From: Beverwykella pulmonaria
Taxonomy: Eukaryota > Ascomycota > Dothideomycetes > Pleosporales > Melanommataceae
NCBI GenBank assembly: GCA_001599595.1
Contig: BCHH01000012.1
Location: 65,543 to 129,542, forward strand
DNA: 64,000 bases
Direction: 5' to 3'
Of the stretch, positions 10,706-20,962 are shown one piece after another. A program made the position numbers and the translations under genes. How positions within the stretch are numbered: the stretch's first letter is position 1; each line of letters begins with the position of its first letter. Under the pieces are notes generated by a model. The model had not been told where the DNA came from. It did no database searches and worked only from the letters and a program-made list of their open reading frames with translations.

Positions 10706-12030
10706 GCTGATTCTGGAAATGAGGCGTAAAGTAGATTTTGTAATGAATATATGTAACGAGCGTGCTGAAAAGTAATGCGTCTAAAGAGCGTTGGGAAGCA
10801 GAAAAGGCTAAAAGAATGTACTATGAAGTAAGAATCGAAGTTGTTGGTGATGAGATTTACTTGGATCAATCTTCCTCTATATATTCTGAACTACAGTGCA
10901 TCGTGTTCGTAATTCCAACACCGGGGCTACACTAAAGACCGGAGTACACTGTTTGACCAAAGTACCTATTTTCAACACCACATCTTCAGCTTTGTCTCAA
11001 CACCAAAGTCCGTGAACACGATCTTCATTCACCAAATTCACGGATACTCGAGAATTATTTGCAGTCGAATGATAGGCTCGCAGTGTACCAAGCCTCGGGC
11101 ATGTTGGAAGGTCGCCGAGTCGGCCCACTTCAGCTCGTATAGAACCTGGCGCACGCTTACTTCAGCTACCACCAGTTTCCCTTTGCGCTGCCAAGCATGT
11201 TTTTAGTCGTTTCAAGCGTACGAATGGGGAAGGAAGAAATTGTACGATCTTGAGGCTGGCTGTATTGGGCGAAGAATGCTCCATGAGGATAAGTACTCGG
11301 AAATGCCATGAAATTCACGGAGTGCGCACACGAATTTGTTATGCACTACGGAGAGACAAAAGAAAAAAAATTTTAAGGTCAGGTTGCGTTTATGGTTGGT
11401 GTTGTGAAGGGTCAATCTATAGGTGTTGAAGAGGACTGACAGACTGTGGCGCATGTAGTGGAAGAATTACTGTTGAACTAGATACTTCAAGAGGGTACAA
11501 ATATGTCAAGACTAAGAATAGAAGGTATCGAAGCTGGGTTCAAACAATTCGGAAGTGAATTACGTAAAGAAACGATTGAGCCACTTGGCTTTCAGCACAA
11601 TCTCAAACTGCTGGAGGCATCATACATACGTTTCGTTGGTTTCAAACATATGTAGACTTGTGTTGATGCACCCAATTTAGCCCCACATCATTGCTCATTG
11701 GTGGGCATCCTGGATCTTTTTGCTGGGTTGCTAAATACAGTTAGCGGGTAATATCAAGAGATCAAATCACTGCTTGATGGTGGAGTTGCACCTGGGCACT
11801 TGTCATCTGTCTCGATCCACAACAGCATCGTCCTATGTACACCACACTCACAATGCTTTGCGACATCCGTCGAAACGGTCTGTAAAGGATCTAGGATCCC
11901 ACAAATCCCCAATGGCTTGGCCTCTGCTCGGATTGGACCTCTGAAGAAGCTGACGCTAATCATCCCAATTTATCATCGCCATCTCCACTCGTAACTACCT
12001 CTATACACATCACTTCGCTTGAGAGTTGTA
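10706..12030. other. Intergenic, no gene seen
   Basis: About 1.3 kb. The first 200 bases should be the promoter of the minus-strand secreted protein. Remaining frames are short, unrelated to any family I know and without splice logic. Confidence 0.5.
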
Positions 12031-12762
12031 CAGTCAACTCCTATTAAAGCGATATAATTTTTCCTGGGGATTTTGATCGCTTTATTGAATTATCAGACTA
12101 TCAAGCTAATGCTTAGCAACCTTCTATACATCCTTGTGTCAATTTGCTCTGAAAGCACTGCGTAATGGAGGTTTGTTTGCGCTGAGAGATGAACGCGCAG
12201 TTCAGCTGCTGAGCTTGGGTGTTAAGCACCTTCATCTCCTTAATTGTAGTCTCCTTTTTTCTTTTCACCCTACGCTTGTGAGTATTGAATCCCTTGAAAG
12301 CCTTTGAGATTGAAACATTGTGCTTGGGCTCCTCATCCACTCCCTACTCAACAATCTCCTGCCCAGCAACTCTAATGTAGTGGTTTATAATCTCTTGCAT
12401 ACTAATTAGCTACTTAGGCTCTTCATCCCTGCCCTTAGGATGATGTATAAAATTGACAATCTTGAGCGTCACCACTAATCTCTGCGATATCTTAACATCT
12501 CTGAAGAACGGCTATGAGATCTTTAAGTAGTTGAGGCTCACTTTGCTTATTGCTCTTATCTAGAATCGTGCTCTTAGCCTAGCAATTGCGGATTGTTTGA
12601 GACTCCAATAGCTCCTGTTAGGCAATCGAGGTATATTGCAAAGTATTGTGTAGGGTAACAATCTTAATAGGATTAAGCATAGGTGTTGATATAGTAGTGT
12701 ACGTTATGCTCACTAAACGAAAATATCGGCTAATCGGCGATCTCTTTAACGGGAGTTGAATG
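12031..12762. mobile_element. Decayed Tc1/mariner-type (Fot1-like) DNA transposon relic, 732 bp, TA-flanked
   Basis: Terminal inverted repeats of about 23 bp: the left end begins CAGTCAACTCC (12031) and the reverse complement of the right end begins CATTCAACTCC (ending 12762). They match at 19 of 23 positions, and both ends are flanked by TA (12029-12030, 12763-12764), the target duplication of this superfamily. The interior holds only stop-ridden, lysine-rich minus-strand text (for example 12113-12340) and no usable transposase. It is a non-autonomous or heavily decayed copy. The mismatches include C/T and G/A changes. Confidence 0.65.
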
Positions 12763-13795
12763 TATCCACGCTCTGAGAGACCGGGATGTGTTATGTGGAC
12801 GCGATTTGTTCCTCTTGAACTGCCGTCATAGGACAGCGTGGGATCCTCATTTGGGGGGAGGGCAAAAGAGGAGATTTTTACATGTTTTGGGTCCACTTCA
12901 ACAGACTAAAGCATCCATAGATATCTATTGCATGTGTCATCAAAGAGGGCAGGTATAAGTTGGTACCGGCTGGAGAAGGCATGTTTGATAACAACGTGTC
13001 GTTGACCTCGACTGTAACATGGACAAACTTCACCAACAGAAGCCGACGGACACCACTCGGCGGCGATAAGGTTGAAGAAAACCGGAAGGCATCTTCTGCT
13101 TCCTCGCTGACTTGATTGGGTGGTGAATCCTCTTTCTGATTGGTCCAAGTACCTTACATTTGCGGCTCCTCGTGAAAGAATAGACAGGTACAGGTGGCAG
13201 CGTGTGTCGGCGAGGTGGCCCCATTGTTGCGGAGTTGCTATGATGGAAGACGAGGCGCCGTTGGGTGAAAGTGCGATGGCGGATGATGTGATTGAGATAG
13301 TTGATTACGTTCGTGTGTCGCTCAATGGTTGCTTTGGTCTAGTTCGAATATGGCTAAAGCCTTAGTATGCTATTCAGCTTGGTGCGGTCCGTGCATTCAC
13401 TCCATGATCTTTTCACCAAACAAGTAAACCCTGCGCCAATCAATGTGGCTCCCGACTCTTGCAAAGCAGCGCATGGGCGCCCCTACCTTGTGCCATGTTG
13501 TGATAGGCTAGATATTGAGGTTTGGACAGCTGCAACTCTCAAGCCTGCTTTTATCGTGTCACGACATTCGATCGCCATCCGTCGCGATACCAAACCCGTA
13601 AGATGGGCGGAATATTGGTGCATCGCACGCAATTGTGAGGCGGGGGGAGCTTGCTGGCGGAAGGGTGAAGTATATAGCTACTGATGGGGATACTGCCGCT
13701 TTTCTTCGTCGCACATACCCAACGTCTTTCGATCTCTCACGCGTCATTGGCCGCTTGAAACTCATCTCCTCACATTACGCCCTCATTCATTCCTA
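12763..13795. other. Upstream region of the acyl-CoA-dehydrogenase-like gene
   Basis: About 1 kb without a supported gene. Short frames on both strands overlap one another and show no domain. The portion nearest the next start is CT-rich (around 13690-13795), as is common in fungal promoters. Confidence 0.5.
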
Positions 13796-15217
13796 ATGGC
13801 CACTAACAAAGTGTCCAATGGGGCTCAGGGAAACAGCACCCAAGTTGACTTCCGCGACCCTGCTGTCTACTCAGAGTACGAGAATAAGTGGTCCTCTCTC
13901 CCAGATGACGAAGCTGGATGGCTTCGCCGAGCTCAAGAGGTAGCTGACGTTCTTGCTCTCGATGCCGGAACACGAGATAAAGAGAATAAATCTCCTCGTG
14001 CTGAAATTGCTCTCCTCAAACATGGTGGCCTCCTCAAGGTTCTCGGCCCGAGGAAGTATGGCGGAGGTGAACAACCATGGAGCGTAGGGTACAAGCTTAT
14101 TCGAAAGGTTGCTGAAGCTGATGGGTATATCTAATTGCCATTTCCATATCAAAGCATGCTTATGTATTTCAGATCCATAGGTATGCTGCTTGGTTACCAC
14201 CTCCTCTGGTCCACGACAGCAAATGTTGTCGGGACGCCAGAACAGGCAGACCGATACCAGAAGTTGATCATCGAGAACAACTACTTCATTGGAGGTGCCG
14301 TCAATCCACGTGACAGCGATCTCAAGATCACCTCCGAAGGCGACAAAATCATCTTCGATGGATTCAAGTACTTCAACACCGGCGGTGTCATTTCCGATCT
14401 GACAGTCCTAGAGGGTGTCTATGATGGCACTGAAGACCATATATTTGCCTTTGCCCCCACAGATCAGTCAGGTATACAATTTTCCCATGACTGGAATAAT
14501 GTCGGCCTGCGCCTCACTGAGTCCGGAAGCGTAAAGATCAACAAAGTTGCGGTGCCTTGGACGGATGCTCTCGGCTGGAATCCCGAACAAAAGAAGCCGG
14601 ATGCAGAGGTTCTCAAGATCCCTTTTGCTTCGCTGCTTCTTCCCACCATCCAGCTTGTCTTCAGCAACTTCTATCTTGGAATTGCACTTGGCGCTCAGGA
14701 TTACGCTTCCAAGTACACTGCAAAGAACACGCGCGCGTGGCCGTATGGAGGCGATGTGAAATTACTTTTCCCCTTTCCCGGAACATTACTAACAAGTTTT
14801 CAGAACAAAGAGCATGCAACAGATGAATTCTACATCCTCTCCACCTACGGCAACTTCCACGCCCATCTCCGAGCTGCTGTTGCGCTTGCCGACCGCTCTG
14901 GAGAACAGATCGACCAGATCTACGCAAAGTACTCTGGCAATCTTGCTACTCGCGCGAAACTCACCCCCCGTGAGCGCGGTGAGCTTGCTGAATGGGTTGC
15001 CAGTACCAAGGTTGTTACCACAGATACAGGCCTCCGTGTCACTGCTGGCGTGTTTGAAGTTACTGGCGCGAAAGCGACGAGCCAGAAGGTGGGTTTGGAT
15101 AGGTTTTGGCGAGATATTCGCACGCATACGTTGCATGATCCTGTTGCATACAAGAACCGCGAGTTGGGGAGATTCCAGGTCCTAGATGAAGTGCCAGTGG
15201 CTACTTGGTACACTTGA
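13796..15217 (+). CDS. Acyl-CoA dehydrogenase-fold flavoprotein, DszC/SfnB (desulfurization monooxygenase)-like
   Basis: Three exons: 13796-14124, 14173-14755 and 14804-15217. The two introns are 48 nt each; the second has an ACTAAC branch site and keeps the frame open, so it is easily missed. The product is 441 aa. The order is an N-terminal helical domain (EAGWLRRAQEVADVLA), a central beta domain with YFIGGAVNPRDSDLKIT and FDGFKYFNTGG, then a C-terminal helical domain ending RDIRTHTLHDPVAYKNRELG. This arrangement matches the acyl-CoA-dehydrogenase-fold, FMNH2-dependent monooxygenases (DszC/SfnB type) rather than a mitochondrial beta-oxidation dehydrogenase. The substrate is unknown; sulfur-compound oxidation is only suggested by the family. 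Confidence 0.85.
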
Positions 15218-15418
15218 TTGTTGCGAAATCGCTCAATGCTGGTTTCTCCCGTTGAGTTGCGCGAATGATGGTGTGATAGTTTTGGAATACACGCAATTCT
15301 GAGAACGAATGAGTTCCTTTACTTCGAAAATCTGATTTGAACTGACCTCCCTGTCGAATAGTACCTTGGATCCATAGAAGAGGAAAGAAAAGGAGAAGGA
15401 GAAGAAAGAGAAGAAAAA

Positions 15419-15457
<39 letters not shown>

Positions 15458-15635
15458 ACAATAAAAGAGGAAAAAGAATACCAAACTCCCATGATCTGGG
15501 CCGATTATTGTCCATAGTCACCTCGTGCTGAGTCGGCGAAGAAGTTTCTTGGTAAGATAAGGTCGAATTTACCAGAGACAGAGGTCAGAATAGGGCGTTT
15601 AGATTTGAGTGGAAAGATGAGTGAAAATGGAAGTA
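15218..15635. other. 3' flank with purine tract and microsatellite
   Basis: Spacer between the flavoprotein stop and the transposon. It contains a polypurine run (about 15375-15420) followed by a GAT repeat. Antisense frames here encode only poly-His/poly-Ile from the repeat and are not genes. Confidence 0.6.
15419..15456. repeat. (GAT)n trinucleotide microsatellite, about 12 units
   Basis: Uninterrupted GAT/ATG repeat preceded by a purine-only stretch of roughly 45 bases. Likely length-polymorphic between strains. Confidence 0.9.
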
Positions 15636-15677
15636 GAGTAAGCAATCACCACCCGGGCCACATCACCATCCGGGCCG
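15636..15677 (+). repeat. Left terminal inverted repeat of the pogo-type transposon
   Basis: 42 bp, starting directly after the TA at 15634. It differs from the right end at one position (ACCC here, ATCC there), a C/T transition. Confidence 0.93.
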
Positions 15678-15871
15678 GAACAACATAATCCACTCCACAT
15701 ACACACTACCCTCCCACTTCACAACGATTTACTTTGATGCTTAGATATATTATTTCTACTCTATTTTCCATACAAATAAACATCGCGCACCATTACTTTG
15801 CATTTTTTCCAGCGCGTGTGGTTGATATATCGCGTTTTAGACGCCTAGCGCCAACGATCATTCAAATCACG

Positions 15872-17845
15872 ATGTCCACCACGCCAACCCCCCCTACGCC
15901 AGCCACAAAGGAGAAATTGATTCAAGGAGCTATCAGGGATTACAGAGCAGGCAAATTTACCTCTCTATCAGCTGCTGCTAGCGCTTGGGGCGCTCCTAAG
16001 AGTACTGTGGTATATCGCGCGAACGGTCGCAAATCAAACCAGAAGAAGGCATCAAACCAGCAGGCCCTTACACCTACACAGGAGCGTGTTTTACGCGATT
16101 ATATCATTGAAGCTCAATCCTGGGGATATCCTTGGACTCCTCAGCAGGTTAGACAAGCTGCTGAGGCGATATATGGTGGTGAATTAGGTCTCTCCTGGGT
16201 AACCCGATTTGTGCGACGCCATCAGCTTTCATCAGTATTTCTTTCGCCATTGGATAATGCAAGAGCCTATAATCACGATAAAATGACTATAGAGGACTTT
16301 ATATTACTCCTCCGATCAGTACAGAAGAAATATGGTATCACAGCAGCGCGCAAATACAATATGGACGAGAAGGGCTACCAGCTAGGGCAAGCCCAGAAAT
16401 CACGCGTCATCATCCAGCTTAACTCTAACACCAAAAAGAGCAACATATATCGCAATCAGCCTGGTAATAAAGAGCTAGTAACTGTTATTGAGTGTGTATC
16501 TTCCTCTGGCCAAGCTTGTACGCCTCTAATTATATTTAAAGCGCGATACCATAGCGATCAATGGATCCGGATTGAGGAGGAGAATGCATCCACCGCATTC
16601 AACTACGCAACATCATCACGAGGATGGACCAACAATAATATTGGATATGAGTGGATTAAGATATGGGCAGAAGAAACTACTCCAATTAATCCTACCAAGT
16701 GGCGACTGCTTATAGTGGATAACCATGGCTCCCATATCAATGGTCGTGTTGTGGTTTTTGCAATTAAGCATCAAATTGCAATTCTCGCCCTCCCACCGCA
16801 TACTACCCACATATTCCAACCACTTGATGTAGGAGTTTTTTCCCTTCTACAGATGGAGTATTCAAGGCAACTGTATACCTTCACGCAATTTTCTGCAATA
16901 AAAAACGTAGATAAGGCTCAGTTTATAGCGTTATTTAAGGTGGTGCGGGAAAAGGTGTTTATACCCACCAACATCATTAGCGCATGGAAGGCAGCAGGCC
17001 TTCACCCCATATCATCCACCAGCCCGCTTAAAAAAATTGCTGCAAATCATAGGGTTGATCAATCAATACCTCAAGATCAGTCTACCAAAATTACAGCCTC
17101 TTCTAGAGCGCTGCGGAGTAGTCGCATTGGTGTTAGTGGTGGGGCCTTAAATAATCACGATGGCGATGCAGACAAAGAGAATCAGCCTCCACCTCTACAC
17201 CAACAGAATAGCAATGCGACACTAATAAATTGTGATAAAAATTTAGGACAAGGCTTAGGGTACCATCAAGATAGTCAGCGTTTATTTGCAGACCTATTAG
17301 ACAGTGTTCAGGACCCAGCGTTGCAAGAGAAGGTCAAAAAGGTGAAGGATATGTTCGAGGAAACACACGCACATCTTGCAGTCAATTCATTAATACTCCA
17401 CCAATACGAGTCGTACAAACACCAAAAAAGCTCTAAAAAAGGCAGTAAGCGATTGCAATCGCAGGGACATTTATTTACTCAAGAAGACGGCATTAGATTG
17501 TTGAAGGAGAAGGCTGAGAGAGATCAGTTGCGGGATGATCAGGAACGACACCAAAAATACCTTTCTGGCTCATCACAACCCGAATACGACGCTGCACGTT
17601 ATGATATTGCAGTATTAAATCCGGCAGAGGCCCCTTATCCATATGGACCAAATTGTCACGTATTTTGGGCTCAAAGGCAGGGTGTATCGTTGATGGATCA
17701 CATACAGTGGAATGTGAAGGATGAGCTACATGGCGGTGGAAAATGGGCCTATAACACCACCCTTACAACCCTTTCAAAGGCTGATATTGATAAAATTAAG
17801 AAGTTTGATCAATTGGCTACACAATTGACCATAAAATCTACGTAG
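15872..17845 (+). CDS. Pogo/Fot1-family DDE transposase (CENP-B-like)
   Basis: 657 residues from the ATG at 15872. The frame is also open from an ATG at 15737, but the extra 45 residues look like untranslated leader. Residues about 10-60 form a psq-type helix-turn-helix (KEKLIQGAIRDY..TSLSAAASAWG.PKSTV). Residues about 65-125 are a CENP-B-type DNA-binding domain (TPTQERVLRDYIIE..LGLSWVTRFVRRH). The catalytic core has Asp165 (YNMDEKG), Asp283 (IVDNHGSH) and Asp319 (FQPLDVGVF), the DD-D set of fungal pogo elements. The C-terminal part is charged and coiled-coil-like, with no stops or frameshifts. It would cut at the 42-bp ends and insert at TA. Confidence 0.93.
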   Translation: MSTTPTPPTPATKEKLIQGAIRDYRAGKFTSLSAAASAWGAPKSTVVYRANGRKSNQKKASNQQALTPTQERVLRDYIIEAQSWGYPWTPQQVRQAAEAIYGGELGLSWVTRFVRRHQLSSVFLSPLDNARAYNHDKMTIEDFILLLRSVQKKYGITAARKYNMDEKGYQLGQAQKSRVIIQLNSNTKKSNIYRNQPGNKELVTVIECVSSSGQACTPLIIFKARYHSDQWIRIEEENASTAFNYATSSRGWTNNNIGYEWIKIWAEETTPINPTKWRLLIVDNHGSHINGRVVVFAIKHQIAILALPPHTTHIFQPLDVGVFSLLQMEYSRQLYTFTQFSAIKNVDKAQFIALFKVVREKVFIPTNIISAWKAAGLHPISSTSPLKKIAANHRVDQSIPQDQSTKITASSRALRSSRIGVSGGALNNHDGDADKENQPPPLHQQNSNATLINCDKNLGQGLGYHQDSQRLFADLLDSVQDPALQEKVKKVKDMFEETHAHLAVNSLILHQYESYKHQKSSKKGSKRLQSQGHLFTQEDGIRLLKEKAERDQLRDDQERHQKYLSGSSQPEYDAARYDIAVLNPAEAPYPYGPNCHVFWAQRQGVSLMDHIQWNVKDELHGGGKWAYNTTLTTLSKADIDKIKKFDQLATQLTIKST

Positions 17846-17903
17846 TTTCTATATAAATTGGTGGTGTTTTGGTGTTGGTAAATGTATCACTTTTTTTGAT
17901 GTT

Positions 17904-17945
17904 CGGCCCGGATGGTGATGTGGCCCGGATGGTGATTGCTTACTC
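17904..17945 (-). repeat. Right terminal inverted repeat of the pogo-type transposon
   Basis: 42 bp, followed by TA. It ends 10 bases before the stop codon of the convergent F-box gene, so it must lie in that gene's 3' untranslated region. Confidence 0.93.
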
Positions 17946-17955
17946 TAGTGGCTCT

Positions 17956-19935
17956 TTAGGACTCATGGAACAGAGGCACGCTGTGCCAAGTCTGAATCCA
18001 GTCACTCTTACCCTTCGATTCTGGCCAAACCGCTTCCCACGCCGGCCTGACCAGCTCCCCGTCCCGACACCACTTAAAGTTATCTTCCATATACTGATCA
18101 AGACTCGCCTTTAGGTCTTGTTTCCTGCGATTTTCCACTCCAAGCTCTCGGACAAGAACGTCTTCGCTCTCTGGATCTGCCCGTTCGCGCTCGCACCACC
18201 AACTATGTGCCAGCCAGTCGGTAAGCCTTGAGAAGGCAGCTTCCCAATAGTGGTGGCCCACACCCTTCATCATCAAGTGTTGGAAAGAAGGCAGTATGCC
18301 TTGTCGCGTCGCGCGGTTAGCTGCGAAGATGACGTGGAAGATGGCTTGTGCCAGTTCGGCGTCTATGGCTGCGTTAGTGAGCTCGGAGCGCATCTGCTGG
18401 GCTACCTTCTCTTTGTCTGATTCCTCTTCTTCTGTCAAATCGAACATATAATGGAGATCGAGCGAGAGAGTTTCTAGGCATGGAAGGGAGCCCAAGGCTT
18501 TATATGTGGAAAGCTCTCGTTCGTCCCCTGCTGATCGTCGCAACCCTACGTGCAAATTTTGAAGATTTGGACAGGCGTTGTGGATTTCTTGGACCTCTTC
18601 AAGCGAGGCAATGTTACCCAAGTGCAATTTCTTCAATGATGCGCCGTGTCGTGCCAGAACAGTAGTCGTGGTCGCCCTGATCATGGGGTTCTGCACGTGA
18701 AGTCCACTAAGATGAGGTAGAACGGAGAAAAAAGTTGTGGAACAGCGTGTCAGGGTTTCATTTTCCTCTATTTCCTCATTGTCATACCCCAAACGGATAG
18801 ATAGGGTTTGAAGGTTTGCAAAGATGCTTTGCTCCGCCATCTCGGTGAGTTCTTGTAGATATTCGGCATGGACAATGGTCCGTAGGTGAAGAGACTGCAA
18901 CTTCGAAAAGTCGGTGCAGATTGCCCACGCTGAAAGTTGTTCATGATAAGTACCATCAAAGGCAAGCCTTCTGAGGCTGCCCTGTGACTTCTGCGAAATA
19001 ACTTCTTCGCCTGCAAAGAATCCTCTCCAGGGTGGTCGTCCCGATTGGATGGCTGCTAGCAAATATGGGGAGTTGCCTGCAGACTGAATGTACATAGTCA
19101 CGGATCGCAAATTCGGTGCTATCCCCGCGGTCATGTGCTGCACCGCTTCTTCGTTATAGTCTAGATTCCCATTGGTATCAAACTTTGTGGATGGTGCACA
19201 TATGCTTGATAAGTTTGGAGATGAGGCCAATGCATATTCGTCAGGATCGATATCATGGAGCTGATCAGGATTTTGATATAGGCTGCGCAGGCTGAAGGTG
19301 TGCACATGAAGACGAGTTTTGGGTAGACTACTGTGCAGGCTATCCAAAATGCAGCGGGGGAGCTGATCGGTAGATGCCCAGATGAGTTCTTTGAGCCCTG
19401 GAAATCTTGGGATGAATCCCGCGACGGGACTCCATGCTTCGTTGCATCTCGTTTTGTTTTGTGCTGTGCATTTAGGCTCAGACCCGCAGAAATTTCCGAA
19501 CTGTTTTGGCCTGGAGAAAGTATCCTCTTCACCAAAATTATCCTCACCCATCTCATCGGCCTGCTCCTCGAGTTCCCCTCTCCGAAAGCCTATATGGTAC
19601 TCAGACCACCCAAGCTCTGGTTCACCGGCACCGATCATCATGCTTCCGATAATCTTTACTCGACGAACATGCCTCACTCGATCGTCAACAGTAAGAATAG
19701 AGCTCCATCGTGCGAGAGCCCGTTCGATCTGCTGCTGATCTTCTGCATCGAGTAGGATCCGTTCAAAGCGCTCTCTATCCGCTACTGCGCAACAGAGCTT
19801 GCTTGCTTGCGAGAATGCAAAAAGGCTGCGACGCTTGGAGCCGCTGTGGGAGAGGTATTCGCAAATCAGCTCGAGCGCAAGCAGAGGAAGGCGCTCAAGA
19901 AACGAATAGGATGCAGCCCCGGTTTGGGAGTCCAT
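17956..19935 (-). CDS. F-box protein with leucine-rich-repeat-like C-terminal region
   Basis: 659 residues, intronless. The N-terminal F-box is about residues 10-50 (FLERLPLLALELICEYLS..RRSLFAFSQASKLCCAV). The remainder carries irregular leucine-rich segments such as LRRLAFDGTYHE, LQSLHLRTIV, LKKLHLGNIASLEEV and LETLSLDLHYMFD, consistent with a substrate-recognition solenoid. F-box proteins of this kind recruit targets to SCF ubiquitin ligases; the target is unknown and many fungal paralogs exist. A transposon sits right behind the stop codon, so the original 3' UTR and polyadenylation signals have been displaced or replaced, and the transposase gene points at this one. Confidence 0.85.
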   Translation of the reverse strand: MDSQTGAASYSFLERLPLLALELICEYLSHSGSKRRSLFAFSQASKLCCAVADRERFERILLDAEDQQQIERALARWSSILTVDDRVRHVRRVKIIGSMMIGAGEPELGWSEYHIGFRRGELEEQADEMGEDNFGEEDTFSRPKQFGNFCGSEPKCTAQNKTRCNEAWSPVAGFIPRFPGLKELIWASTDQLPRCILDSLHSSLPKTRLHVHTFSLRSLYQNPDQLHDIDPDEYALASSPNLSSICAPSTKFDTNGNLDYNEEAVQHMTAGIAPNLRSVTMYIQSAGNSPYLLAAIQSGRPPWRGFFAGEEVISQKSQGSLRRLAFDGTYHEQLSAWAICTDFSKLQSLHLRTIVHAEYLQELTEMAEQSIFANLQTLSIRLGYDNEEIEENETLTRCSTTFFSVLPHLSGLHVQNPMIRATTTTVLARHGASLKKLHLGNIASLEEVQEIHNACPNLQNLHVGLRRSAGDERELSTYKALGSLPCLETLSLDLHYMFDLTEEEESDKEKVAQQMRSELTNAAIDAELAQAIFHVIFAANRATRQGILPSFQHLMMKGVGHHYWEAAFSRLTDWLAHSWWCERERADPESEDVLVRELGVENRRKQDLKASLDQYMEDNFKWCRDGELVRPAWEAVWPESKGKSDWIQTWHSVPLFHES

Positions 19936-20962
19936 AGTGAAGGGGCATGTGAGGAGGATAGAAGACCTGGGCTAACCTTCGAATTCAGATAACATTCGGC
20001 GTGGGCGGGGTTGCATGAATAGGAGGAAAGAGGGAAGAGGAGAGGGAAGGTGGTGACGCTGGGTGTCGCTTCCAAGTTTATGCAGCCCCGCGTATTCCTG
20101 CCGATTTGGGCCGAGCGAACCACCCCGATGAGAACCCTTGTGTCCTCATGGACCTTCTCGTTGAATGGACCTTCCGTTGAACATGGTTCTCTACATGCAG
20201 CCCATAAAGTTCACGGTATCCCAAAGACGAAGACTGGCGATCCTTTAGTTGATGGCATCATCCTTGGCATAACATAGTAGAGCAACTCAGCATGATTCAA
20301 GAGCTATTATTCCCGAGGATACCTCCAGAAAAAAAGGAAAAAAAAAGAAAAGGAACACTACAACCGACGCCAGGTAACACCACGGAATGTCCACCCCGCT
20401 CGCTGTCGAGATACCAACTTTGTTCTCGCGAGAAGTCACAGCCGTGGGCATCTTTTGGCCGAAGACCGAGGTGCCCGAAAACGTATTCGGTATGCTCCCA
20501 GTTCTGCATAGCCTGCCCTGGGGTCCCTTAGAGGGGTGTTACCTTATATACAGCCTAGACCAAGTATCCCCAAGCCCTCTAGCTATTGCCATTGCTCTTC
20601 GGATCGTGTTGGAACAAGTGAAGCCCCTGGCGGTCTTTCCTACTAGTCGTCTATCCTCCAGGAGATTGTAGTTTAGGACTTGGTACGATATGACATCTAC
20701 CTCTGGCGTCCTTCCGATCCTTCCGATCCTGCCGTTTAAGGGGTCCAGTCGGTGACTGCTCTACTCAATAGGAGTAGGTCAAAACCTCCAATACCGCTAA
20801 TGCGGCATCTTGCCCATGTGATGAGCTGCTCCTAAGTGCAATCCGTACCGCGTATACGTACCTTTGTGCGAACGCTTCTGCTATTTTCTGCACCCGCTGG
20901 GGGTACCTGAGTGTAGAGCGCCTGTCGGTCTCGTCAGCGGCATCTAGCGTAAGAAGTTTAAC
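19936..20962. other. Intergenic, no supported gene
   Basis: About 1 kb. The first 150 bases are the F-box promoter. An ATG-started 94-codon frame at 20387-20671 on the plus strand has no recognisable domain or splice context, and I do not call it. The sequence from about 20600 to 20950 looks like decayed repeat. Confidence 0.45.

Larger units (their letters stand above)
15636..17945 (+). mobile_element. Complete pogo/Fot1-type DNA transposon, 2310 bp, TA target duplication
   Basis: Terminal inverted repeats of 42 bp (15636-15677 and 17904-17945) with one mismatch, starting GAGTAAGCAATCACC. Both sides are flanked by TA (15634-15635 and 17946-17947). Each repeat contains two tandem 16-base subrepeats around CATCCGGGCC, a likely transposase-binding arrangement. 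It encloses one long uninterrupted transposase gene. Terminal symmetry, target duplication and an open frame together mean a recent, possibly active copy with no sign of RIP. Confidence 0.93.

Noticed and set aside
15201..15521. Antisense frames encoding poly-His or poly-Ile
   Set aside because: They are translations of the GAT microsatellite and purine tract, with no other coding character.
15737..15871. Upstream ATG extending the transposase by 45 residues
   Set aside because: The extension is hydrophobic and unlike pogo N-termini; the ATG at 15872 starts just before the psq helix-turn-helix.
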